A stretch of 5,761 nt of DNA from Desulfobacteraceae bacterium UBA2771 (GCA_002352605.1 DEIP01000018.1:1-5761), one strand, 5' to 3'. Numbered from the stretch's first letter, positions 1 through 5,756 are shown. The notes: generated from the sequence alone by a model not told the origin. Program-made: numbers and translations.

Positions 1-7
1 AAATTCG

Positions 8-226
8 CTATCCAGACCCCCATGCGGCTTGACGAAAGCCCAAAATAATCATGGGGGACTTACAGCAGGGGCATTTAAAAACAGGCCTTGGTCGTTGTTT
101 AATCTCTTGGATAGCAACATGCAGAATCAGTTGCACCAGAAACAGCAATTTTTTTGCATTACCATGAAGAAATCCATAGTCTCTGACCCTGCGAAATCCT
201 TTGGGTAGCACATGCTGCATGATCAA
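8..226 (-). pseudogene. IS91-family transposase, C-terminal remnant
   Basis: This is the last ~70 codons of a Y2-type (IS91/IS801-like) transposase, read leftward to a TAG stop at 8-10. The diagnostic stretch is QHVLPKGFRRVRDYGFL, a hallmark of the end of the catalytic region in this family. It is followed by a short Cys motif (KCPCCKSPM), like the CPxC element near the C terminus of these proteins. IS91 transposases are usually 300-500 aa and carry the catalytic tyrosines well upstream of this point, so the fragment cannot be active. Going upstream on the minus strand the frame stays open, but family-like sequence fades at about 225-240 (WFLDPLIMQHV...), just before the receiver gene on the other strand. 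The apparent start at 226 is a TTG inside the old frame and is not meaningful. The IS end expected beyond the stop would lie left of the window. The family call comes from motif recognition, not a search. Confidence 0.72.
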
Positions 227-257
227 GGGGTCAAGGAACCAGGTAAAAACAGAGAAG

Positions 258-689
258 ATGGCCGAACCCGAAAAAATTGATACATCAAAACCTGCAACAA
301 TCCTGCTGGTTGAGGATGATGAATTGCATCTGAAGCTAACAGAGACATTTCTTCGGAATGGAGGTCATAAAGTTATACCTTTTCTATCGCCGAATGACGC
401 GCTGGAATATTGTAAAGAAGAAAATCCTGAAATTCATGTACTGTTAACCGACGTGATAATGCCGGAGATAAATGGAAAATATCTAAGCGAAAGAATTGAA
501 AAGATCAGGACTGATGTGAAAACCATATTTATGTCAGGATATGCTGCGAATCTGATCGCTCATCGTGGCCTCCTCGATGGAAACGCGAGCTTTATCAATA
601 AACCGTTCACGATGAAAGAATTATTGGGGAAGATTCAGGAACTATCGTTTCCCGATGGCTTCGCCAGACAGGGTTGCATGTCCATATGA
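258..689 (+). CDS. Stand-alone response regulator receiver (CheY-like) protein
   Basis: A 143-aa protein that is almost entirely one receiver domain. Visible signature residues are the acidic pair E19-D20-D21 (Mg2+ site), D65 in LLTDVIMPEING (predicted phospho-acceptor), S93 in FMSGY (switch Ser/Thr position) and K115 in NKPFT (conserved Lys). It lacks a DNA-binding or enzymatic output domain, so signalling would be by protein contact or phosphorelay. The style (FMSGYAANLIAHRGLLDG...FINKPFTMKEL) is closest to receivers at the C terminus of PAS-type hybrid histidine kinases, so it could be the detached tail of one. I chose ATG 258 because the domain starts about 12 residues later. Earlier in-frame starts (TTG 201, ATG 219) would run through the transposase remnant. 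The ribosome site is poor: AGAGAAG touches the ATG and AGG at 241 is rather far away. Sampled GC is about 33-43%, against about 60% in the exopolysaccharide genes. Residues 131-143 are a non-conserved tail. Confidence 0.82.
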   Translation: MAEPEKIDTSKPATILLVEDDELHLKLTETFLRNGGHKVIPFLSPNDALEYCKEENPEIHVLLTDVIMPEINGKYLSERIEKIRTDVKTIFMSGYAANLIAHRGLLDGNASFINKPFTMKELLGKIQELSFPDGFARQGCMSI

Positions 690-1050
690 ACTCATAATGT
701 CATTCAACCGCCCCTATCTTCAGTCACCTCCGCAGCATCCAAGGATACGTATGCTTTCGGATTCTCAGCTAAGGGTTCGCGAAAAAATAACTTCGCAGAA
801 TTGGCGCTCAGATTTGGTCCAGGTTTGGCTGATCGGAGAGAGCAAAACCACAGGAATAACAAGCTATTTCGATGCTTTTGAGAGTGAGGTATCAGCCAAA
901 GATGGGCTGAAGCTGAGATGCTAAAATGTGAAGTTATTTTTGCGCGAGCCCTTAGGATTGGGGACGAAATAAAGTGAACGATTCCCCACACGCCGATCAT
1001 GGTCAAGGCCGTCGAAAACCGTCACCAACAAACAACCATCGAATCCCCAA
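690..1050. other. 361-bp gene-free region dominated by a long palindrome
   Basis: No reading frame here resembles a protein family. The plus-strand frame through 655-924 and the minus-strand frame through 1006-704 both cross the palindrome at 769-955 and look like chance openings. Outside the palindrome, 690-768 shows nothing recognisable. The part from 956 to 1050 holds a weak 6-bp inverted repeat (TGGGGA 959-964 / TCCCCA 983-988) and then the leader of the phosphatase gene. Any promoter for the exopolysaccharide genes could lie here, but I could not pick out a convincing -35/-10 or -24/-12 pair. Confidence 0.6.
769..955. repeat. 187-bp imperfect palindrome with 29-bp inverted ends (MITE-like)
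   Basis: The left arm at 769-797 (starting CTAAGGGTTCGCG) matches the reverse complement of 927-955 (ending CGCGAGCCCTTAG) at 26 of 29 positions. The symmetry continues inward in exact register about position 862: CTCAG 807-811 pairs with CTGAG 913-917, and TTTGGCTGAT 824-833 pairs with ATCAGCCAAA 891-900. With a one-base shift CAAAA 843-847 pairs with TTTTG 876-880. Hand-counted over 769-833 against 891-955, 49 of 65 positions pair. No coding capacity is evident. The layout fits a miniature inverted-repeat element, or a DNA that is transcribed into one long hairpin. GGATT occurs near both ends (759-763 and 955-959) but is not symmetrically placed, so I do not call it a target-site duplication. 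Its family is unknown to me. Confidence 0.8.
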
Positions 1051-1833
1051 GTGATCGATTTACATTGTCACATTCTGCCCGCGTTGGACGACGGCCCCGA
1101 AACCGAAGCGGAGAGTCTGCAGATGGCCCGGGTTTTTGTCCGGGCCGGATACCGCATTGTTGCCGCCACCCCTCACATGGTTCCGGGAACCGCCTGGATG
1201 CCGACCATCGATCGGATCAACGCAAAGGTCGCCGGTTTGCATCAAACCGTCAAGGACCAGGGCCTGCGGCTTGAAATCGTTTCCGGTATGGAGATCGCGC
1301 TGGATCCGCAGATTCCCGATCTGCTCGATGAAGGCCGATTGCTTCCCCTCGGAAACACATCCTGTCTGTTGATCGAAGCGGCGTTTCAACAGCTTCCGCC
1401 GGGATGGGAACAGGTCATTTTTGCCATCCAGGCCAAAGGCTATTCGATTCTAATGGCCCATCCCGAGCGATGTGCACAGCTGGGGACCCATCCGCACCTG
1501 ATTGCGCAACTGATTCAATCGGGTATCTACCTGCAGGTCAACTGGGGCAGCTTCCTCGGCCAATACGGCCGGGCAGTTGCCCGCACGGCCAGACTGATGG
1601 CCACAAACGGCTGGATCCACTGCCTGGCAACCGACAGCCATCACCCGGACGGACACACCCCTGAACGCATTCAGGCGGCAACAGCCAAGCTGCGTAAAAT
1701 GATCGGGCAGGAGAACATTCAGCAACTGACCGTGGACAACCCCTCGCGTGTGTTGAGCGGTAAGCCCCTGCAGCCGATGAGACCATCGGCTGCGATGAGC
1801 GGGAGAAGGAAGAAGCGATGGTGGCGATTCTGA
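1051..1833 (+). CDS. cpsB: PHP-family protein tyrosine phosphatase (CpsB/YwqE type), exopolysaccharide locus
   Basis: A 260-aa cytoplasmic metal-dependent phosphatase expected to remove phosphate from the tyrosine cluster of the partner kinase encoded at 3245-5551. It has the full PHP metal-site set in the expected order: H5 and H7 (DLHCH), D13-D14-G15, H42 (ATPH), E81 (GMEI), E109 (LLIE), H137 (AHPER), and D195 with H197 (ATDSHH). The length is close to the usual ~245-255 aa. The start is GTG 1051: the family begins MIDxHCH, and upstream the frame has no other start before a stop at 970. There is no good Shine-Dalgarno sequence. The last ~20 residues (238-260) exceed the family core and end in a basic, aromatic tail (GRRKKRWWRF); their DNA carries a perfect hairpin (1770-1793). 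It is the first of three same-strand genes. This phosphatase class is typical of Firmicutes but also occurs in deltaproteobacteria and myxobacteria, where the usual enterobacterial partner would be Wzb. The function is inferred from the family. Confidence 0.9.
   Translation: MIDLHCHILPALDDGPETEAESLQMARVFVRAGYRIVAATPHMVPGTAWMPTIDRINAKVAGLHQTVKDQGLRLEIVSGMEIALDPQIPDLLDEGRLLPLGNTSCLLIEAAFQQLPPGWEQVIFAIQAKGYSILMAHPERCAQLGTHPHLIAQLIQSGIYLQVNWGSFLGQYGRAVARTARLMATNGWIHCLATDSHHPDGHTPERIQAATAKLRKMIGQENIQQLTVDNPSRVLSGKPLQPMRPSAAMSGRRKKRWWRF
1770..1793. repeat. Perfect 10-bp hairpin in the 3' end of the phosphatase gene
   Basis: GCAGCCGATG (1770-1779) and CATCGGCTGC (1784-1793) are perfect reverse complements around a 4-base loop AGAC. 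The hairpin lies inside the coding sequence (codons 240-248), in the tail beyond the conserved phosphatase core. No run of T follows, so it is not a standard intrinsic terminator. It may slow or protect the mRNA between the first and second genes, or mark inserted repeat DNA captured by the reading frame. Confidence 0.75.
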
Positions 1834-1843
1834 ATGCAGGAGT

Positions 1844-1880
1844 CCCCTCACCCCGTCCCTTTCCCCAAAGGGGCGAGGGA
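1844..1880. repeat. GC-rich intergenic palindromic repeat
   Basis: The element CCCCTCACCCCGTCCC...GGGGCGAGGGA sits in the 90-bp gap between the phosphatase and TPR genes. Positions 1856-1880 fold as TCCC-TTT-CCCC / GGGG-CGA-GGGA around an AAA loop: the CCCC/GGGG and TCCC/GGGA segments pair fully, and the middle contains one mismatch, one G-T and one T-A pair. From general knowledge, this CCCTCACCCC...(C)CCC-loop-GGG...GAGGG pattern is a dispersed palindromic repeat seen between genes in many proteobacteria. No T-run follows. It may terminate or attenuate transcription weakly, or stabilise the upstream mRNA. Confidence 0.6.
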
Positions 1881-1923
1881 ACGTTATCAATAAGGGCTAT
1901 GTTTTCTATGGCGAAATAAACTA

Positions 1924-3138
1924 ATGCATATCCGCTTTCGTATTCTGGTAACGGCGATGCTATTGGTGTTGGGATGCTGGACGGTTTACTATAGTTGGCC
2001 GCAACGATCGATTCGTTACGGCAGTTATACGTTTTCAGATGAAGAGGATCGGCATCTCAGCAGCTATCCAAACGCCCGGTACGCCTACGGCATGCAGGCC
2101 TGGATGGAGATTCAGCCGGAGCGGGCCGCAACCTTTTTCAGGCAGGCCGTTTTGTTAAACGCCCTTCATCTCGATGCATGGCTCAAGCTGGCCGAAACCG
2201 AGGCTGAACAGGGACGTACGGCAAAAGCCGAAGCGATCCTGACCTTCACCACCCATATGACGGATCAGGTATTTCGCTGGAAATGGCCGCAGATCGTGCT
2301 GGCAAGTGAACTGGGCATGGACACGGTTTTTTACGGTAACATGAATTATTTGTTATCCGGCAAAGTACTGGTTCAGGATGTGTTTCAACTGCTGCACACC
2401 CACCTTGACGGAAACGCTTCAGCCGTGACGGCGGCGTTGGAACCTTCCCATCTGCCTGCCTATCTCGACTGGTTGATGCGCTGGGGCATGCCTGACGAAA
2501 GCGACGTGGTTTGGCAGGCCATGACGGCCATCGAAGCGCCGGACAAGGAGACCGCGCTGCGCTATTCCCATTTCCTGCTGGGCCATAAACGCATCGGCGA
2601 ATCCAGGGACATTTGGCAACAGGTGACCGGCAGCAGGGGCTTGACCAATCCGGGGTTCGAAAAGGAGATCACCGGGCGGGGCTTCGATTGGCGCCATTGG
2701 GGTGAAAAGGAAGGCAACTGGGCCTTGAAGCGGGTCAACTACCAGGCGGCCGAAGGAAATTCGGCATTGAAAATCACCTTCAATGGTCGCCAAAACATCT
2801 CCTTTCATCATATTTACCAGATTGTCGCGTTGGAACCGAACACAAGATACCGCCTCACCTATGCCTGGAAAAGCAGAGGGATTACCACGGATCAGGGGCC
2901 CTTTGTGGAAATTGTCGGCTATGACAAAAAGGGGCTTTACCGAGCCGGCCCCATGATCACCGGCACGCAGGGCTGGCATGATGAAGCCATTGCGTTTGAG
3001 ATGCCCCCGGATGGTCATGCGGCCGTGCTGCGTTTGCGGCGCCGCGCCAGCATGCGTTTCGACGCCAAAATCAAGGGCATGGTTTGGTTGGACAACTTTC
3101 GGCTGGAGCAGAAGGGGATGGAAGCAACCGAGCATTGA
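1924..3138 (+). CDS. Membrane-anchored TPR protein with carbohydrate-binding-like C-terminal domain
   Basis: A 404-aa protein of unestablished function. Residues 1-4 are basic and 7-24 hydrophobic (ILVTAMLLVLGCWTVYYSW), giving an uncleaved anchor or signal peptide; VLGC at 15-18 is a poor lipobox. Residues about 50-110 show TPR-like helix pairs (AWMEIQPERAATFFRQAVLL; AWLKLAETEAEQGRTAKAEAIL), with further helical repeat-like sequence to about 235. Residues 238-397 look like a beta-sandwich related to CenC-type carbohydrate-binding modules: TNPGFE start, GFDWRHW, GNSALKITF, YQIVALEPNTRYRLTY, GTQGWHDEAIAFEMP, and the closing VWLDNFRL. The protein likely faces the periplasm and may contact nascent polysaccharide or the export complex. 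The start at ATG 1924 keeps the basic residues before the hydrophobic stretch; no strong ribosome site precedes it, and ATG 1957 is the alternative. The position between the phosphatase and kinase genes implies an exopolysaccharide role. Family and fold are my reading, not a search result. Confidence 0.78.
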   Translation: MHIRFRILVTAMLLVLGCWTVYYSWPQRSIRYGSYTFSDEEDRHLSSYPNARYAYGMQAWMEIQPERAATFFRQAVLLNALHLDAWLKLAETEAEQGRTAKAEAILTFTTHMTDQVFRWKWPQIVLASELGMDTVFYGNMNYLLSGKVLVQDVFQLLHTHLDGNASAVTAALEPSHLPAYLDWLMRWGMPDESDVVWQAMTAIEAPDKETALRYSHFLLGHKRIGESRDIWQQVTGSRGLTNPGFEKEITGRGFDWRHWGEKEGNWALKRVNYQAAEGNSALKITFNGRQNISFHHIYQIVALEPNTRYRLTYAWKSRGITTDQGPFVEIVGYDKKGLYRAGPMITGTQGWHDEAIAFEMPPDGHAAVLRLRRRASMRFDAKIKGMVWLDNFRLEQKGMEATEH

Positions 3139-3195
3139 ATGTTTGAAGTTTTATACTAAAAGCGGTACGTGAACACCACGATAGGCCAAGAATAA

Positions 3196-3226
3196 GGGGC
3201 CTGGAATTATTTATTTCCATGGCCTT
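3196..3226. promoter_or_regulatory. Hairpin just upstream of the kinase ribosome-binding site
   Basis: GGCC-TGGAA (3198-3206) pairs with TTCCA-(T)-GGCC (3215-3224): nine base pairs with one bulged T and an 8-base A/T loop. Two G-T pairs (3196-3197 with 3225-3226) can extend it. It ends eight bases before the GGGGA ribosome site of the kinase gene. It could affect translation start or mRNA stability in the 106-bp gap. No T-run follows, so a terminator is unlikely, and no ligand-binding architecture is visible. Confidence 0.5.
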
Positions 3227-3233
3227 AAGCAAC

Positions 3234-3238
3234 GGGGA
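3234..3238 (+). promoter_or_regulatory. Ribosome-binding site for the tyrosine kinase gene
   Basis: GGGGA lies six bases before ATG 3245 and supports that start. A rival site, GGAG at 3281-3284, sits five bases before an in-frame ATG at 3290 (residue 16). The first 15 residues are not conserved in this family, so the shorter form cannot be excluded. Confidence 0.55.
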
Positions 3239-3244
3239 AACCAT

Positions 3245-5551
3245 ATGGCGTCAGATCAAGCTAAAATCGTTAATGAACCCGGAGATACCATGCTACCGGA
3301 TGTTGCCGGCAATCATTTTCCGCCCAAAGATTTCCAACAGCCGTTTTACGGATGGCAGGAGACCGAAGAGATCCAGCTGCGTGATTACATCGATGTGATC
3401 ACCCGCAGAAAGTGGCTGATCCTGACCGTGCTCACCCTGGTGTTTCTGTCGACACTGATTTTCACCCTGGCCGTTACCCGAATCTATGAGGCATCGGCAG
3501 TCGTCGAGGTCAGTCAGCAAACGCCCCATGTGACCACTTTTCAGGAGGTATTGGGATCGGAAATCCAGGCGCGCGAATTTTATGAGACCCAGGTCGAACT
3601 GCTTCGCAGCAAGGCCATGATCAAGCGTGTAATCGAAAACCTCGATTTAATAGACCATCCCGTGATTAAAAAAACGGTTTTCAATGAGGGCAAATCGGCA
3701 ACCATTCAACGGGTCGGAAAGGCGCTCAAATCCCTGGCGGCGAGCCTGTTTCACGGGCAGGCCAAACCGGCAGTGGCCGAGGATATTGTCAGGCGCCAGC
3801 AGGTGGTCGAGTACATTACGGAAAATCTCACGGTCACCCCAAGCCGCAAGTCCATGTTGATCGATGTGGCCTTTCGTTCACCGGACCGAAGCGTGTCCCA
3901 GTCGGTCGTCAACACCTTGGTCGAAGATTTCATCAGCTGGAAGATGGAGCTGAAAGTCGATGCTTCCGCCATTGCCCGGGATTTCTTGGCGATGCAGATG
4001 GACCGGGCCAAGATTAACCTCGAAAAAGCCGAAGAGCGCCTCAACCAATTCGCCAAACATGCCGGCATCGTATCCCTGGATGCCCGGATTAACAGCATCT
4101 ACCGCCACCTGGAGGAATTGAACTCGGCCTTCGCCGGCGCCGAGGCGGACTCGATCACCAAAGCGGCCGCCTATGAACAGGCCGTCAAGGACGGGCCTGC
4201 CAACCTGCCCCGGGTGCTTCAAAGCAACCTGATCGCCAGTCTGAAAGACCGGTACGCCGAGTTGAACGCCGGGTACGAGGAGTTGAAAGCGACCTTCCAT
4301 GACGAGTATCCCAAGGTGAGGATGCTGAAGGCACGCATGGACAGCATTGCGGCCTTGATTGAAGCGCAGGAAAACGGCATCTTTTTATCCATCGTCAACG
4401 AATACGAATCCGCGCAGAAGATCGTCGTGGCCATGGAAAGGCGAATCGAGCACCAGAAAGACCTGGTGTTGGATCTGAACGACCGTGCCACCCAGTATTC
4501 GATCATGGAGCGCGAAGTGGACACCAACAAAGAGATCTACCGGAGCCTCTTGCAACGCGCCAAGGAGATCGAATCCATGGCGGGTGTCTCTTCGAGCAAC
4601 ATTCAGATTGTCAACCGCGCCGACCTTCCGCTTCTGGCAGTCAAACCGGACGTCAAACTCAATTTGCTGTTATCGATTATACTTGGCCTGCTCGGCGGCA
4701 TCGGCAGCGCCTTCCTGGCCGAATACTTTGCCGATACGGTGACCCACCCCGGCGAGATACCGGATCGATTTCATATCCCGCTGCTGGGCACGATTCCCCA
4801 GACCAAACCAGATGCGAAAGGACTGGAAAACGCATTCTTGCGACATCCGCGCTCATCTTTTTCCGAAGCCATCCGCTCCACACGGGTGTCCGTTCAGCTT
4901 TCCGGTTCCGGCTCCCGATCCAAATCCTTTCTGATTACCAGCACATTGCCCAGTGAAGGAAAAACCACGCTGGCTGTCAATCTGGCCCTCAGTTTTGCCG
5001 CCAGCGGAGAAAAGACCGTTCTCATCGATGCGGATCTGCGCAAACCCCGTCTGCATCATGTTTTCGACCTGAAACATCGGGTCAACGGCAACGGCGTGTC
5101 GAGTTTTTTGGCCGGCGTGACCAATACGCTCAAGATCCATAACCAATACAGCAACCACCTGGGCATCATACCTTCCGGCCCGGTTCCGCCGAACCCGGCG
5201 GAATTACTCGCTTCCCGGCGATTCAAGCGCCTGCTCAGCAAGCTGATCGACCGTTACGACCGGGTCATCCTGGACGGGCCGCCGCACATTGGTTTTGCCG
5301 ACACCCTGATTCTGTCCAAAAGCGTCGGCGGCATCGTCCTGGTCAGCAGCATCGGCGAATCCAGCCGTGATGCCATCGGTCAATTCAAAAAAACCATTGC
5401 CAACGTGAACGGCACGATTTTGGGATGCGTGGTCAACAAGGTGGATTTCAACAGAAAATACGGCTACGGGGGGTACTACAAATCCTATCAATCCTATGCC
5501 GGCTATGGGATCGAAGAACGCGGCCGGGAAGCGTTGTTGGAGCGTTCGTGA
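3245..5551 (+). CDS. wzc: Polysaccharide co-polymerase / tyrosine autokinase (Wzc/CpsCD-type BY-kinase)
   Basis: A 768-aa inner-membrane protein that regulates chain length and export of a Wzy-dependent polysaccharide and phosphorylates its own tyrosines. In order: cytoplasmic start; Wzz-type segment from EIQLRDYIDVITRRKW (42-57); membrane helix 1 (about 57-78); periplasmic region with long coiled coils (about 240-440); GNVR-like stretch (YSIMEREVDTNKEIYRSLLQRAKE, in two parts, 418-441); membrane helix 2 (about 471-492); and a cytoplasmic kinase. The kinase shows EAIRSTRVSV (541-550, the EAxRxxRT oligomerisation motif), Walker A SEGKTT (570-575), Walker A' VLIDADLRKPR (592-602) and Walker B VILDGPP (674-680). 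It also has the SGPVPPNPAELLASRRF signature (644-660). The C terminus holds seven tyrosines (739, 741, 744, 745, 748, 751, 754), the expected autophosphorylation cluster and substrate of the CpsB-type phosphatase. Length and motifs are complete with no frameshift. The fused single-chain form is the Gram-negative arrangement. The symbol is by analogy; local names may be epsB or gumC-like. Confidence 0.93.
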   Translation: MASDQAKIVNEPGDTMLPDVAGNHFPPKDFQQPFYGWQETEEIQLRDYIDVITRRKWLILTVLTLVFLSTLIFTLAVTRIYEASAVVEVSQQTPHVTTFQEVLGSEIQAREFYETQVELLRSKAMIKRVIENLDLIDHPVIKKTVFNEGKSATIQRVGKALKSLAASLFHGQAKPAVAEDIVRRQQVVEYITENLTVTPSRKSMLIDVAFRSPDRSVSQSVVNTLVEDFISWKMELKVDASAIARDFLAMQMDRAKINLEKAEERLNQFAKHAGIVSLDARINSIYRHLEELNSAFAGAEADSITKAAAYEQAVKDGPANLPRVLQSNLIASLKDRYAELNAGYEELKATFHDEYPKVRMLKARMDSIAALIEAQENGIFLSIVNEYESAQKIVVAMERRIEHQKDLVLDLNDRATQYSIMEREVDTNKEIYRSLLQRAKEIESMAGVSSSNIQIVNRADLPLLAVKPDVKLNLLLSIILGLLGGIGSAFLAEYFADTVTHPGEIPDRFHIPLLGTIPQTKPDAKGLENAFLRHPRSSFSEAIRSTRVSVQLSGSGSRSKSFLITSTLPSEGKTTLAVNLALSFAASGEKTVLIDADLRKPRLHHVFDLKHRVNGNGVSSFLAGVTNTLKIHNQYSNHLGIIPSGPVPPNPAELLASRRFKRLLSKLIDRYDRVILDGPPHIGFADTLILSKSVGGIVLVSSIGESSRDAIGQFKKTIANVNGTILGCVVNKVDFNRKYGYGGYYKSYQSYAGYGIEERGREALLERS

Positions 5552-5595
5552 CCCACCGGACGCCAGGGTGAATCCGGAATCCGGTGGATAGTCAC
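5548..5595. repeat. Hairpin spanning the kinase stop codon
   Basis: GTGAC-CCACCGGA (5548-5560) pairs with TCCGGTGG-(ATA)-GTCAC (5580-5595): 8 bp plus 5 bp separated by a 3-base bulge, with a 19-base loop. The TGA stop (5549-5551) lies within the left arm. The loop and right arm include a short tandem AATCCGG x2 (5571-5584). What follows is AAAATATG rather than a T-run, so it is not a typical intrinsic terminator. It may protect the 3' end of the mRNA or end transcription in a non-classical way. Confidence 0.55.
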
Positions 5596-5616
5596 AAAAT
5601 ATGATTGCAGTAAATT

Positions 5617-5653
5617 AAACCTCAGGCTATGCCCGAGCGACCCGAAGAGGTTT
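5617..5653. repeat. Inverted repeat in the tail after the kinase gene
   Basis: AAACCTC (5617-5623) and GAGGTTT (5647-5653) are perfect reverse complements separated by 23 bases that contain a small GGC-TAT-GCC stem (5625-5633). On the plus strand TTTGG follows. It could be part of a structured leader for the gene beyond the window. I recognise no riboswitch class in it. Confidence 0.4.
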
Positions 5654-5693
5654 GGATCGGTCCGGCGAGACATTTAACCAGCAGAAGTTTTTT

Positions 5694-5756
5694 GAACGTC
5701 GAACATTGAACGTCGAACATTGAACATTGAACATTGAACATTGAACGTCGAATTCG
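5694..5756. repeat. Heptanucleotide tandem repeat (GAACATT/GAACGTC)
   Basis: Eight consecutive 7-bp units run from 5694 to 5749, followed by a decayed ninth (GAATTCG, 5750-5756). The units come in two forms in the order GTC, ATT, GTC, ATT, ATT, ATT, ATT, GTC (the last three bases after GAAC). No spacers are present, so this is not a CRISPR array. From general knowledge, similar GAACRTY-type heptamer runs are scattered between genes in Desulfobacterales and several other phyla. GGAG at 5756-5759 could be the ribosome site of a gene starting just past the window, which would place the array immediately upstream of that start. Confidence 0.9.

Noticed and set aside
802..820. Sigma-54-like promoter (TGGCGC-N5-TTTG)
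   Set aside because: The -12 element lacks the required GC, and the site lies within the palindrome arm.
655..924. Open frame on the plus strand overlapping the end of the receiver gene
   Set aside because: No family resemblance, it overlaps the receiver gene, and most of it lies in the 769-955 palindrome, which explains the sequence better.
959..988. TGGGGA/TCCCCA inverted repeat upstream of the phosphatase gene
   Set aside because: Only 6 bp with an 18-base loop; easily due to chance.
704..1006. Open frame on the minus strand
   Set aside because: No recognisable domain; it crosses the whole palindrome, so the opening reflects repeat sequence and not a gene.
1450..1890. Minus-strand open frame opposite the phosphatase gene
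   Set aside because: The plus strand has all PHP metal ligands; the reverse frame starts in the GC-rich repeat and gives the GERDGVRG-type peptide typical of translated repeats.
2419..3135. Long (238-aa) minus-strand open frame inside the TPR gene
   Set aside because: The plus-strand frame has clear domain structure; the reverse frame is a by-product of GC-rich coding sequence and resembles no family.
3152..3157. TATACT as a -10 box for a kinase promoter
   Set aside because: No acceptable -35 element at 16-18 bases upstream.
5548..5600. Intrinsic terminator for the exopolysaccharide genes
   Set aside because: The stem is good but no T-run follows on the plus strand, and none fits on the minus strand.
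5596..5690. Cyclic-di-GMP (GEMM) riboswitch
   Set aside because: Considered because such riboswitches occur in deltaproteobacteria, but the conserved core and tetraloop-receptor sequences are absent.
5694..5756. CRISPR-like array
   Set aside because: Units are only 7 bp and contiguous, without spacers.
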